From contig NZ_CP012099.1 in the NCBI RefSeq assembly GCF_001182785.1, forward strand, positions 178,501 through 242,500: a stretch of DNA of 64,000 bases, in the 5' to 3' direction. Shown piece after piece: positions 9,187-17,360 of this stretch (positions are counted from its first letter, which is position 1; each line of letters starts with the position of its first letter). The stretch comes from Bacillus thuringiensis. Lineage in GTDB: Bacteria > Bacillota > Bacilli > Bacillales > Bacillaceae_G. Position numbers and translations under genes: made by a program. The notes beneath the pieces are model-generated. The model worked only from the letters and a program-made list of their open reading frames with translations. It was not told the DNA's origin and did no database searches.

Positions 9187-9359
9187 TATAAATTCCTCCT
9201 TATGTAAATTTGTTCTATACAAGTTTTTCCTAAAATCATGTAATTATGTATGTGTTGAAAATAAAATTTTGACTTGTAGCTTCAAGGATTAATCCGCAAT
9301 TTAAATCAAAACTGATTTGTATGTATATGGTAAATTGAAGTTGTGAGGGAGGGACTAAA

Positions 9360-10262
9360 ATGCATGAAGAATATAAAGAGATAATAAAAAAATCAATTGA
9401 ATATATAGAGAATCACTTACATGAGGAGCTTACAACAGAAAGAGTGGCATCTCGCAGTGCGGTATCGATGTACCATTTTCATCGTATTTTTCAAAGGTAT
9501 ATTGGGATGAGTGTAACGGATTATATTCGAAAGAGAAGATTAACTCATGCTGCACAGGCTTTAGTATCGACTGAAAGACCTGTTATTGATATTGCAATGC
9601 AATATGGTTTTTCCTCACAAGAGGCCTTTACGAGAGCTTTTAAAAGAATGTTTCAATTGCCACCAAAGAAATATCGAAAGTACTTCCAGTCATTTTATAT
9701 AGAAAGAGGAGAGGGTGTTTCAATGCAAAAAGGTATACCGAAAGGATGGATCTTAAGTGGAAGTCATCCTGCTGAATATGAGATGGGTTTAGATTATGAA
9801 GTTGTCCATCAAGGGAAAGTATCTGCATACATAAAAGCAAAAGAGAATGTTACGCATGGAGGATTTTCAACATTAATGCAAATGTTCCGAGCAGATAAAT
9901 ATGTAGGGAAGAGATTACGTTTTACAGCGTTTGTTAAGAGTGAAAGCGTAAGAGATTGGGCAGGATTGTGGATGCGAGTAGATGGAAAAGATACAGAACC
10001 GCTCGCTATGGATAATATGCAAAATCGCCCCATTAAAAATACGAATAACTGGCAATCGTACTCGGTTGTATTAGATATAAAAGAAGGAGCGCTTGGTATT
10101 GCATTTGGTGTTTTATTATCAGGAGAAGGTTGTGTGTGGCTAGATAGTATTCGATTTGATGAAGTGGATGGAAAAATTCCTTCAACAGATTTGGCTGAAA
10201 ACTTTTATGAAACACTCCTAGAAGAGCCGGTAAATCTGCAATTTGAAGAGATAGAAAAGTAA
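9360..10262 (+). CDS. AraC-family transcriptional regulator with C-terminal ligand-binding-like domain
   Basis: A 300-residue regulator with the DNA-binding domain first (residues ~8-105). The two helix-turn-helix units are recognisable by TERVASRSAVSMYHFHRIFQ and VIDIAMQYGFSSQEAFTRAF, followed by PPKKYRK. Residues ~120-290 form a predicted beta-rich segment (YIKAKENVTHGGFSTLMQ, GKRLRFTAFVKSE, GLWMRVDGKD, GCVWLDSIRFDEVD) that looks like a carbohydrate-binding jelly roll rather than the usual GyrI effector domain. RBS GAGGGAGGG. It is followed by two tiny membrane-protein genes that it may control. Confidence 0.85.
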   Translation: MHEEYKEIIKKSIEYIENHLHEELTTERVASRSAVSMYHFHRIFQRYIGMSVTDYIRKRRLTHAAQALVSTERPVIDIAMQYGFSSQEAFTRAFKRMFQLPPKKYRKYFQSFYIERGEGVSMQKGIPKGWILSGSHPAEYEMGLDYEVVHQGKVSAYIKAKENVTHGGFSTLMQMFRADKYVGKRLRFTAFVKSESVRDWAGLWMRVDGKDTEPLAMDNMQNRPIKNTNNWQSYSVVLDIKEGALGIAFGVLLSGEGCVWLDSIRFDEVDGKIPSTDLAENFYETLLEEPVNLQFEEIEK

Positions 10263-10273
10263 GGAGAAAAGAT

Positions 10274-10465
10274 ATGTTCAAATATGTAAAACTCATAAGC
10301 ATTAGTTTAGTAGTATCTTCTTGTATTATGGGGATTAACTATTTGATTAGCTATCTTTGGTCAGGGCATATACCTTCTTTGACGTGGAGAACATATTTGA
10401 TGTTTGTGTTTATATTTATGATGCGTTTTGGTTCAATGCAAAAAGAGAGCTATGAAGAGAATTGA
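10274..10465 (+). CDS. Small membrane protein, 63 aa
   Basis: Two hydrophobic segments (about residues 5-27 and 38-52) and a charged QKESYEEN tail. AAGGAG lies eight bases upstream of the ATG, 11 bases after the AraC-type regulator stop, so it is probably co-transcribed. It overlaps the next small gene by 14 bases. Not recognised; DUF3021-like or half of a split gene are possible alternatives. Confidence 0.6.
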   Translation: MFKYVKLISISLVVSSCIMGINYLISYLWSGHIPSLTWRTYLMFVFIFMMRFGSMQKESYEEN

Positions 10466-10694
10466 TAATCTTTTTGTTTGCCTTCTTATTATTGATACGC
10501 AAATATTTATCACTAGATTAGGGGGATTTCCCGTAACAGACGGTTATCATACAATAATATTTGGTGAAGTTGATTGGGAGAGAAATATTATTGTATTATT
10601 ACTTATTGTACTAGTTACAAAATGGGTAGCAGGAATTACCATAGGTATAAAAGGGATGGTAAAGAGAAGTAATTCTATAATTAAAGAAGCATAA
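10452..10694 (+). CDS. Small membrane protein, 80 aa
   Basis: Begins MKRIDNLFVCLLII and contains an N-terminal hydrophobic segment and a second one near residues 45-65 (IIVLLLIVLVTKWVAGI). Its start overlaps the end of the preceding 63-residue frame by 14 bases in another frame, which suggests translational coupling or an old frameshift of one longer gene. The ribosome site (AAAGAGAG) is close to the ATG, fitting re-initiation. Function unknown. Confidence 0.55.
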   Translation: MKRIDNLFVCLLIIDTQIFITRLGGFPVTDGYHTIIFGEVDWERNIIVLLLIVLVTKWVAGITIGIKGMVKRSNSIIKEA

Positions 10695-10697
10695 AAT

Positions 10698-10733
10698 AAA
10701 AAGGTATCCTTCAATTGGATACCTTTTTATTAT
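10698..10733. terminator. Bidirectional terminator
   Basis: AAAAAGGTATCC / GGATACCTTTTT around TTCAATT, between the small membrane genes and the convergent binding-protein gene. Confidence 0.85.
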
Positions 10734-10739
10734 TACTTA

Positions 10740-12380
10740 TTATTTTGCAACTTCTGTCCACTTGTAGTTAAATTCACCGCCGAAGTCAGTTGTTACAAGT
10801 CCTTTAATGAAAGAGCGTTGTAAGTAAGAACGACCTTGTTGGTATAAAGGAGCGACAGCGCCGTCTTGTAATAGAATTTTTTCAGCTTGCTTCATTGCTT
10901 CAAAGCGTGCTTTTTCATCGCCAGCTAAATCTGTTTTCACTTTATGAATGAGCTCATCGTACTCTTTGTTAGAGTATTTATCGAAGTTATAAGCACTATC
11001 TGTTGTAAATAAATCTAAGAATGTAATTGGATCAGCGAAGTCAGGGCCCCAGCCATCAATACCAATTTCATAGTCACCACTTAACAGTAGTTTTAACTGC
11101 TGTTTACGTGGTTGTGGTTTTAAATTCACTGTTAATCCATCTAAGTTCTTTTCTAGTTCACCTTTTAAATATTCACCAGTCTTTTTAGCTAAAGCATTAT
11201 CACTTGTTAAGAGTTCAATTGTTACTTTGTCAGTACCAAGTTCTTGCTTCGCTTTTTTCCAGTTTTCTTTCGCTGTTTTCACATCATCTTTCACTAGATT
11301 TCCATTTTCTTTACGGAAGTCGTTGCCATCAGGACTTTTTGCAAATTTCGCAGGAACCATTCCTTCAGCTGGAACAGCACCGTTATTTAAAATTGTTTCT
11401 ACGTATGCTTTCTTATTCATTGCTCCGTTAATAGCAAGGCGTGCATGTTGATTTTTTAATGTTTCATTTTTTTGATTTAGTCGTAAAAATTGAATGCCAA
11501 CTTCAGCGCGTTCTTTGAAGTTTGGATCGCCCTTATATTTATCAACAAACTCCGCAGTTAAAGCAACGCGATCAATTTGTCCTGAATCATATAAGTTAAC
11601 TTCTGTAGACTTATCTTTAACGACATTGAAGTTGATTTCTTCTAATTTTACAGTTTTAGCATCCCAATAGTTAGGATTCTTCTTCAATTGGAAGCTTTGC
11701 TCATGTTTCCAGTTATCTAATGTGAAAGCACCGTTGTAAATTAAATGATTTGTTTCTAAACCGTATTTATTGCCTTGAGACTTTAAGTAATCTTCATTAA
11801 TTGGTAAGAATGTTGAGAATGTCGTTAAGCTTAAGAAGTAAGGAACAGGACGGTCTAGTTGTACTTCTAAAGTTTTGTCATCAACAGCTTTAATACCTAA
11901 TTGATCAACCGGTAATTGTTTTTGGTTTATTTGTTTCGCATTCTTTATATCGAAGAATAAGAATGCATATTCAGCTGCTGTATCAGGATTTACGGCACGT
12001 TGCCAAGCGAAGACGAAGTCCTTTGCTGTAACAGGAGTACCGTTTGACCATTTTGAATCACGCAGATGGAATGTATATTTTGTTTTATCGGGACTAATGT
12101 CGACCGACTCAGCAACACCAGGAATCGGTTTATTATCTTCTCCCATTGCATATAAACCTTCAAAAACATTTCGCATTACATTCATGGATTCCCCATCCGT
12201 TGCTTTTGCAACATCCATTGTTGGAATTTCTGAAGCGAATGATAAGTTAATTGCCTGTTTATCAGGTATTTTATCGTTTGCTTTCGCTCCGCTTGCATTA
12301 TCTTTATTTCCCCCACAAGCAGTTAGTAATAGACTTGCCCCTAAAACAGATGCAACAACAGGTACAACTTTTTTCTTCAT
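10740..12380 (-). CDS. Oligopeptide-binding lipoprotein (OppA/family 5), paralogue 1
   Basis: A 546-residue family-5 binding protein. The lipoprotein signal ends in LLLTACGG (Cys near residue 20), followed by a Gly/Asn/Lys linker. Hallmarks are YTFHLRDSKWSNGTPVTA, DFVFAWQRAVNPDTA, RLAINGAMNKK and IGIDGWGPDFADPITFLDLF. The start at 12380 is chosen because GGGAGG lies eight bases upstream. It is the same length as, and clearly a duplicate of, the protein at 12787-14427. No permease or ATPase is adjacent, so it probably delivers peptides to a transporter encoded elsewhere, or to one of the two Opp systems in this window. Confidence 0.9.
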   Translation of the reverse strand: MKKKVVPVVASVLGASLLLTACGGNKDNASGAKANDKIPDKQAINLSFASEIPTMDVAKATDGESMNVMRNVFEGLYAMGEDNKPIPGVAESVDISPDKTKYTFHLRDSKWSNGTPVTAKDFVFAWQRAVNPDTAAEYAFLFFDIKNAKQINQKQLPVDQLGIKAVDDKTLEVQLDRPVPYFLSLTTFSTFLPINEDYLKSQGNKYGLETNHLIYNGAFTLDNWKHEQSFQLKKNPNYWDAKTVKLEEINFNVVKDKSTEVNLYDSGQIDRVALTAEFVDKYKGDPNFKERAEVGIQFLRLNQKNETLKNQHARLAINGAMNKKAYVETILNNGAVPAEGMVPAKFAKSPDGNDFRKENGNLVKDDVKTAKENWKKAKQELGTDKVTIELLTSDNALAKKTGEYLKGELEKNLDGLTVNLKPQPRKQQLKLLLSGDYEIGIDGWGPDFADPITFLDLFTTDSAYNFDKYSNKEYDELIHKVKTDLAGDEKARFEAMKQAEKILLQDGAVAPLYQQGRSYLQRSFIKGLVTTDFGGEFNYKWTEVAK

Positions 12381-12667
12381 TGTTCGTTCCTCCCTAAATG
12401 TGTTGTTCGTAACGTCATAATGTCCATGTCTTGAAGTAGAGCTATAGAAGGAGATAAAACCTATTATAAATATTTGTTTATAGGTAATCAGGTGTTCTAT
12501 ATGTATATACATGTTGAGCTATAATCTATCGTTATATGTTTCAACGTAGTAGACATTATATTTTGATGGTGAAATATTTTGTTTCTTTGATTATTTAGAA
12601 TATTAACACTGGAAAGAACTATATGTCAATAATAAAAATAGAATGTTAATTTCTTGGAATAATATAT

Positions 12668-12709
12668 TAAAAAAGTAGATTCTCTTGTGTGAGAGAACCT
12701 ACTTTTAAT
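12668..12709 (-). terminator. Terminator of the upstream oligopeptide-binding gene
   Basis: On the minus strand AAAAGTAGGTTCTCT / AGAGAATCTACTTTT forms a long stem with one mismatch, followed by a T-run. It lies between the two tandem binding-protein genes. Confidence 0.7.
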
Positions 12710-12744
12710 ATATTTTGCTAAAAAAACAATTGGTGAGGGCTAAT

Positions 12745-12777
12745 AATAAGTGGGGATGAAGAACCCCCACTTATTAC
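12745..12777 (-). terminator. Hairpin just downstream of paralogue 2
   Basis: AATAAGTGGGG / CCCCACTTATT is a strong stem around an 8-9-base loop, 10 bases after the stop of the gene at 12787-14427. The T-run is poor, so it may protect the 3' end of the mRNA, with the next hairpin at 12668-12709 acting as terminator. Confidence 0.55.
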
Positions 12778-12786
12778 GGTTTTACT

Positions 12787-14427
12787 TTATTTTTCAATTT
12801 TTGCCCACTTGAAGTTTAATTGACCTGCAAAGTCTACTTGTACAATTCCTTTCACATAAGAACGTTCTAAATAAGATTCGCCTTTTTGGTAAAGAGGAGC
12901 GATAACAGTGTCTTTAAATAATATTTTCTCGGATTCTAGTAATGCTTCCCAGCGAGCTTTTTCATCACCAGCTAAAGTTGTTTTCACTTTTGCTATTGTT
13001 TCATCGAATTCCTTACTAGAGTAATGATCTAAGTTATAAGGGTTATTCGTTGTAAATAGCTCAAGGAATGTAATTGGATCCGCAAAGTCAGGGCTCCAGC
13101 CATCAATTCCGATTTCGTAGTCACCTTTTAATAAAAGCGAAACTTGTTGCTTACGCGGTTGCGGTTTTATATTTACTGTTAAGCCATCTAAATTCTTTTC
13201 TAGTTGTCCTTTTAAGAATTCACCAGTTTTCTTATCAAGGTCAGCATCACTCGTTAATAATTCTAATGTTATCTTTTCAGAACCAAGCTCTTGTTTAGCT
13301 TTTTCCCATAACTTTTGTGCGGATTTTGTATCAACTTTTGTTAAATCGCCGTTTGCAGTACGGAAGTCTTTTCCTTCAGGTCCTTTTGCAAAGTTTTTTG
13401 GAACGAGACCAAATGTTGGTGTAGAGCCATCATTTAATAACGTATTTACAAAGGATTTTCTATCAATTGTTTGATCAATTGCTTGGCGTGCAGAAACGTT
13501 TTGAAGTACTTTGTTTTGTTGATTCATACGTAAAAATTGTACGCCTACGTTTGGACGTTCTTTAAAGTTGGCATCTTTTTTATATTTATCAACGAAGTCA
13601 GATGTTAGTTTTATACGGTCTAATTGTTTTGACTCGAATAAATTTACTTCTGTTGATTTTTCTTTTACGACGTTAAAATTGATTTCTTCTAGTTTGACAG
13701 TATCTTTATCCCAATAGGTAGGGTTCTTCTTAAATTTAAAGCTTTGTTCGTGCTTCCAATCGCTTAGTGTAAAAGCTCCATTGTACAAGATTGTATTATC
13801 TTCTAAAGCGTACTTATCACCTTGTGCTTTAAAGAATTCCTCGTTAATTGGTAGAAATGTTGGGAACGCTGTTAAGCTAATAAAATACGGAACAGGACGT
13901 TCCAATTCTACCTCAAACGTATGGTCATCAACTGCTTTTACACCAAGTTGGTCGGCTGGAAGTTCTTTATTGTTAATTTTTGTTGCATTTTTAATATCAA
14001 AGAATAGAAATGCGTATTCAGAGGCTGTTGCTGGATCTACGGCTCTCTGCCAAGCGAACACAAAATCTTTCGCTGTAACAGGAGTGCCGTTTGACCATTT
14101 TGAATCTCGCAGGTGGAATGTGTATTTCGTTTTATCGCCACTTACTTCATGAGATTTTGCAACGCCAGGGACAGGTTTGTTACCTTCACCAAGATTATAC
14201 AAACCTTCAAATACGTTTCTCATTACTTGACCAGAATCAGTATCTGTAGCACGGGCCGTATCCATTGTTCGTATTTCAGTAGGTGAAGATAAATTTAAAA
14301 CCTGTTTACTAGGTGCCTCGTCTTTTGCATTTGCTCCGCTTGCTTCGTTTTTATAACTACCGCAACCAGTTAATAAAATACTTACTCCTACAACTGATGC
14401 AATACCGGGTACAAACTTCTTTTTCAT
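12787..14427 (-). CDS. Oligopeptide-binding lipoprotein (OppA/family 5), paralogue 2, SAM-riboswitch controlled
   Basis: A 546-residue paralogue of the neighbouring protein. It has the signal MKKKFVPGIASVVGVSILLT with lipobox LLTGC, then YTFHLRDSKWSNGTPVTA, DFVFAWQRAVDPATA, and IGIDGWSPDFADPITFLELF. RBS AGGAGG. The transcript starts upstream of a SAM-I riboswitch (14557-14667), which the neighbouring paralogue does not have, so the two copies have split in regulation. Its ligand is probably a methionine-rich peptide or another sulphur source. Confidence 0.9.
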   Translation of the reverse strand: MKKKFVPGIASVVGVSILLTGCGSYKNEASGANAKDEAPSKQVLNLSSPTEIRTMDTARATDTDSGQVMRNVFEGLYNLGEGNKPVPGVAKSHEVSGDKTKYTFHLRDSKWSNGTPVTAKDFVFAWQRAVDPATASEYAFLFFDIKNATKINNKELPADQLGVKAVDDHTFEVELERPVPYFISLTAFPTFLPINEEFFKAQGDKYALEDNTILYNGAFTLSDWKHEQSFKFKKNPTYWDKDTVKLEEINFNVVKEKSTEVNLFESKQLDRIKLTSDFVDKYKKDANFKERPNVGVQFLRMNQQNKVLQNVSARQAIDQTIDRKSFVNTLLNDGSTPTFGLVPKNFAKGPEGKDFRTANGDLTKVDTKSAQKLWEKAKQELGSEKITLELLTSDADLDKKTGEFLKGQLEKNLDGLTVNIKPQPRKQQVSLLLKGDYEIGIDGWSPDFADPITFLELFTTNNPYNLDHYSSKEFDETIAKVKTTLAGDEKARWEALLESEKILFKDTVIAPLYQKGESYLERSYVKGIVQVDFAGQLNFKWAKIEK

Positions 14428-14481
14428 TTGATTTTCCTCCTAAATAATTAAGTTTGGATGATGATGAGGGAAATGAAAAAT

Positions 14482-14520
14482 AAAAAATCCCTCTTTTCAT
14501 ATTGAGAAAGAGGGATTTTT
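14482..14520 (-). terminator. Riboswitch expression-platform terminator
   Basis: On the minus strand AAAAATCCCTCTTTC / GAAAAGAGGGATTTTTT, followed by more T residues, between the SAM-I aptamer and the start codon of the binding-protein gene. Confidence 0.88.
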
Positions 14521-14556
14521 ATGTACAAGTTATGCACCCGTATATAAACGAAGTCC

Positions 14557-14667
14557 CTCATTCTATCTTTCAAGCATAAAGCTTGCAGGAAGTGGCACAG
14601 TATTCAAAATGAACCTGCTGCCGAGGTTTCAAAGGGCCAGTCCCTCCACCTCTCTTGATACAATGAG
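14557..14667 (-). promoter_or_regulatory. SAM-I (S-box) riboswitch aptamer
   Basis: On the minus strand P1 (CTCATTGTATC / GATAGAATGAG, one mismatch) encloses AGAGAGGTGGAGGGACTGGC, CTTTGAAACCTCGGCAGC and a GTGCCACTTCCTGCAAGC segment. This is the standard S-box core, and it lies upstream of the binding-protein gene at 12787-14427. Confidence 0.94.
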
Positions 14668-14714
14668 TAAACGAATAAATTTTATTAATTTTTGTGTTTC
14701 TTTGATAATTCAAA

Positions 14715-14743
14715 ATCTTACACCTTGAACAATGAAGTGTCAA
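14715..14743 (-). promoter_or_regulatory. Sigma-A promoter for the SAM-regulated binding protein
   Basis: Minus strand TTGACA (14738-14743), 17-base spacer, TAAGAT (14715-14720), about 48 bases upstream of the aptamer. Confidence 0.75.
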
Positions 14744-14783
14744 CCAAATGAAATATAGTTTAAATTTTCAGTTTTCTTAAATA

Positions 14784-14816
14784 AAAAAACCACTGCATAT
14801 GGCAGTGGTTTTTCGC
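14784..14816 (-). terminator. Terminator of the proC-yvgN operon
   Basis: AAAACCACTGCCATATGCAGTGG-type stem (AACCACTGC / GCAGTGGTT) with a T-run on the minus strand, just after the aldo/keto reductase stop. Confidence 0.85.
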
Positions 14817-15650
14817 TTAGAAGTTAAAGTTATCTGGATCTGGACCAACGCGACGATCTTCATTTAAAGCTTGAATTGCTTTCATATCATCAGCACTTAA
14901 TTCAAAGTCGAAGATGTTTGCATTTTCAATAATGCGATGTTCTTTAATTGATTTAGGGATTGTTACAACTTCGTTTTGTAAATCCCAGCGTAAAATAATT
15001 TGCGCAGTTGATTTATTATATTTTGTCGCAATTTCTTGTAACGTTGGATTATCTAGTAGTTGTCCTTGCATTAATGGTGACCAAGCTTCAAGCTGGATGT
15101 TATGTTCTTTACAGAATGCATGTAACTCTTCTTGTGCTAAACGTGGGTGGTATTCCACTTGGTTGACCATTGGCTTAATTTCAGCAATTTCAAATACGTC
15201 TTGTAAGTGGTGAATGTGGAAATTACTCACACCGATAGCGCGAACACGGCCATCTTTATAAAGTTTTTCTAATGCTTTCCATGATTCGGTATATTTCCCT
15301 TTTACAGGCCAATGTACTAAATATAAGTCTAAATATTCTAGACCTAATTTCTCTAATGTAGTTTCAAATGCTTGAAGTGTTGTTTCATATCCTTGATCGC
15401 TATTCCATACTTTTGAGGTAATAAATAATTCTTCACGTGAAACACCTGATTCACGAATCGCTTGTCCAACGCCCTCTTCATTTTGATAGATTGCTGCAGT
15501 ATCGATGCTGCGGTAGCCATTTTTAATTGCTGCTTTTACAGAATCAATTACTTCTGAACCATCTTCTACTTTAAAAACACCTAAACCAAACCAAGGCATT
15601 TTTACACCGTTATGTAATGTTGTATAGTCTTTTAAACTTGTTAAAATCAT
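14817..15650 (-). CDS. yvgN: Aldo/keto reductase, YvgN-type glyoxal/methylglyoxal reductase
   Basis: A 277-residue (alpha/beta)8-barrel NADPH-dependent reductase. The AKR tetrad is visible: Asp and Tyr in GYRSIDTAAIYQNEEGVG, Lys in LFITSKVWN, and His in LYLVHWPVKG. Cofactor-binding IPKSIKEHRI lies near the C-terminus. It is very close to B. subtilis YvgN, which reduces methylglyoxal and other aldehydes. Its ATG lies one base after the proC stop, and the ribosome site (AGGGGG) is inside the last proC codons, so the two are translationally coupled. Confidence 0.9.
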   Translation of the reverse strand: MILTSLKDYTTLHNGVKMPWFGLGVFKVEDGSEVIDSVKAAIKNGYRSIDTAAIYQNEEGVGQAIRESGVSREELFITSKVWNSDQGYETTLQAFETTLEKLGLEYLDLYLVHWPVKGKYTESWKALEKLYKDGRVRAIGVSNFHIHHLQDVFEIAEIKPMVNQVEYHPRLAQEELHAFCKEHNIQLEAWSPLMQGQLLDNPTLQEIATKYNKSTAQIILRWDLQNEVVTIPKSIKEHRIIENANIFDFELSADDMKAIQALNEDRRVGPDPDNFNF

Positions 15651-15651
15651 A

Positions 15652-16455
15652 TTATTTCCCCCTAGCTTTTTTGTTTGTTGCTTCTACTGCTTTTTGAATT
15701 GCCTCTGAAAAATTATATTCGTATAAAGTTTTGAGACCCTCAGCTGTGGAACCACCTGGCGTTGTTACTTGTTCGCGGAGGTTAGCTGGATCTTGCGTTT
15801 GTTCGAGCATAGAAGCAGAGCCAGAAATCATTTGAATGACAAGATGTTTTGCGGTTTCTTCATCGACTCCATAACTTTTTGTTGCTTCAATTAAGCTTTC
15901 AGCAAAGTAATAAAGGAAGGCTGGTGCACTTCCAGTAACTGCAGTAAGCTGATGGACTTCTTCCTCAGTACAAAGTTGCGAAGTACCAATACCTCTTAAA
16001 AGCAGTTGCAGGGTTTCTTGATGCATCTCGTTTACTGATTGTCCCATTGTATATAAGGAGATAGACTTTCCAATTTCAGCAGCTGTATTAGGCATAATCC
16101 AAGCAACAGGCGTGCCTTTTGGGAGTCTAGCTTCTAAATAAGATGGTCCAATGCCAGCTGCTACTGTTACGACAAGTTGATTTGATATTAACGGAGATAG
16201 CTCAGCTAATAACTCTTCATGAGCAGAAGGTGGCATTGCTAAAACAACCGTATCGACAGATGTAATATGCTGCTTCCAATCCGTTGTAATAGACACATTA
16301 TATCGCCTTTGTAATTGTTCTAACTTTTCTACGTTGCTTCGGTTAGAGATGATAATTTCTTCGATGTACTCTTTGCTTGTTTTAAGTAATCCGGAAAATA
16401 TAGCTTCTGCCATACGACCAGCACCAATAAATAAAATTCGATGTTTGTTAGGCAT
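15652..16455 (-). CDS. proC: Pyrroline-5-carboxylate reductase
   Basis: A 267-residue protein with an N-terminal Rossmann fold (ILFIGAGRMAEAIFSGLL) and the C-terminal P5CR signature region (LTAVTGSAPAFLYYFAESLIEA ... VTTPGGSTAEGL). It reduces 1-pyrroline-5-carboxylate to L-proline with NAD(P)H, the last step of proline synthesis. RBS AAGGAATAAAGGAT lies upstream. First gene of a two-gene operon with the aldehyde reductase. Bacilli carry several P5CR paralogues; which one this is cannot be decided here. Confidence 0.92.
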   Translation of the reverse strand: MPNKHRILFIGAGRMAEAIFSGLLKTSKEYIEEIIISNRSNVEKLEQLQRRYNVSITTDWKQHITSVDTVVLAMPPSAHEELLAELSPLISNQLVVTVAAGIGPSYLEARLPKGTPVAWIMPNTAAEIGKSISLYTMGQSVNEMHQETLQLLLRGIGTSQLCTEEEVHQLTAVTGSAPAFLYYFAESLIEATKSYGVDEETAKHLVIQMISGSASMLEQTQDPANLREQVTTPGGSTAEGLKTLYEYNFSEAIQKAVEATNKKARGK

Positions 16456-16641
16456 ATCCTTTATTCCTTTCTAGTAGAGATATGTTATAAAAACGATATC
16501 ATCTTTAAGAGAATTTTGTAAAAAGAAAAGACTTACCGTAGATGGAATGGATAATGAGAAGGCGGAAATTCATGGTAAAGGAAAGGGCTATTCCTTATAC
16601 TGGTGATAGGGAATTTATTACACATCTGGGGAGAGATAAAT

Positions 16642-17292
16642 ATGGTTAGAAGTCCACTTTTTTTACTTGTTTCTAGTATTATTTGTGTATTAGTTGGATT
16701 GTATATTCAATCGAGTTATATTGAAATTTTCGCATCAATTATGGGGATCATTAATGTTTGGTTATTAGCGAGAGAAAAAGTATCCAACTTTTTATTTGGC
16801 ATGATTACTGTTGCGGTATTTCTATACATTTTTATTACACAAGGTTTATATGCAATGGCAGTATTAGCTGCTTTTCAATTTATCTTTAATGTATATGGTT
16901 GGTATTATTGGATTGCACGAAGTGGGGAGGGAGAGGTAAAAGCAACAGTTCGTTTAGATTTGAAAGGGTGGACTTTTTATATAAGTTTTATTTTAGTTGC
17001 TTGGATTGGTTGGGGTTATTATCAAGTCCGTTATTTAGAGTCAACAAGTCCATATTTAGACGCTTTAAATGCTGTATTGGGACTAGTGGCTCAATTTATG
17101 TTAAGTCGAAAAATATTAGAAAACTGGCATTTATGGATTTTATATAATGTAGTTAGCGTTGTAATTTATATTTCTACTGGTTTATACGTCATGCTAATAT
17201 TAGCTGTTATTAATCTCTTTATATGTGTAGCTGGTTTGCTAGAGTGGAAGAGTAATTATAAGGGGCAAGAACATACAAATAATTATATCTAG
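16642..17292 (+). CDS. pnuC: PnuC-family nicotinamide riboside/mononucleotide transporter
   Basis: A 216-residue integral membrane protein with about seven helices. Typical PnuC features are the first-half WLLAREKVSNFLFG, the central FNVYGWYYW, and the second-half SRKILENWHLWILYNVVSV, which forms part of the substrate channel. It should take up nicotinamide riboside or a related vitamin for NAD salvage by facilitated diffusion. ATG 16642 is preferred over an in-frame GTG 39 bases upstream because GGGGAGAG precedes it. It is alone, with no kinase partner (NadR-like) nearby. Confidence 0.87.
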   Translation: MVRSPLFLLVSSIICVLVGLYIQSSYIEIFASIMGIINVWLLAREKVSNFLFGMITVAVFLYIFITQGLYAMAVLAAFQFIFNVYGWYYWIARSGEGEVKATVRLDLKGWTFYISFILVAWIGWGYYQVRYLESTSPYLDALNAVLGLVAQFMLSRKILENWHLWILYNVVSVVIYISTGLYVMLILAVINLFICVAGLLEWKSNYKGQEHTNNYI

Positions 17293-17311
17293 AAAATAAT
17301 TAGAATTAAAA

Positions 17312-17343
17312 AACCCCCTGAAGCATATATGCTTCAGGGGGTT
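17312..17343. terminator. Bidirectional terminator (perfect palindrome)
   Basis: AACCCCCTGAAGCATA / TATGCTTCAGGGGGTT is a perfect 16-bp inverted repeat with no spacer, between convergent pnuC and glcU; the T-run is best on the minus strand. Confidence 0.85.
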
Positions 17344-17360
17344 ACTAATAGAATATAAGA

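Noticed and set aside
10428..10451. Upstream extension of the second small membrane protein
   Set aside because: The first possible start lies deep inside the preceding gene with no ribosome site; the start at 10452 fits coupled translation better.
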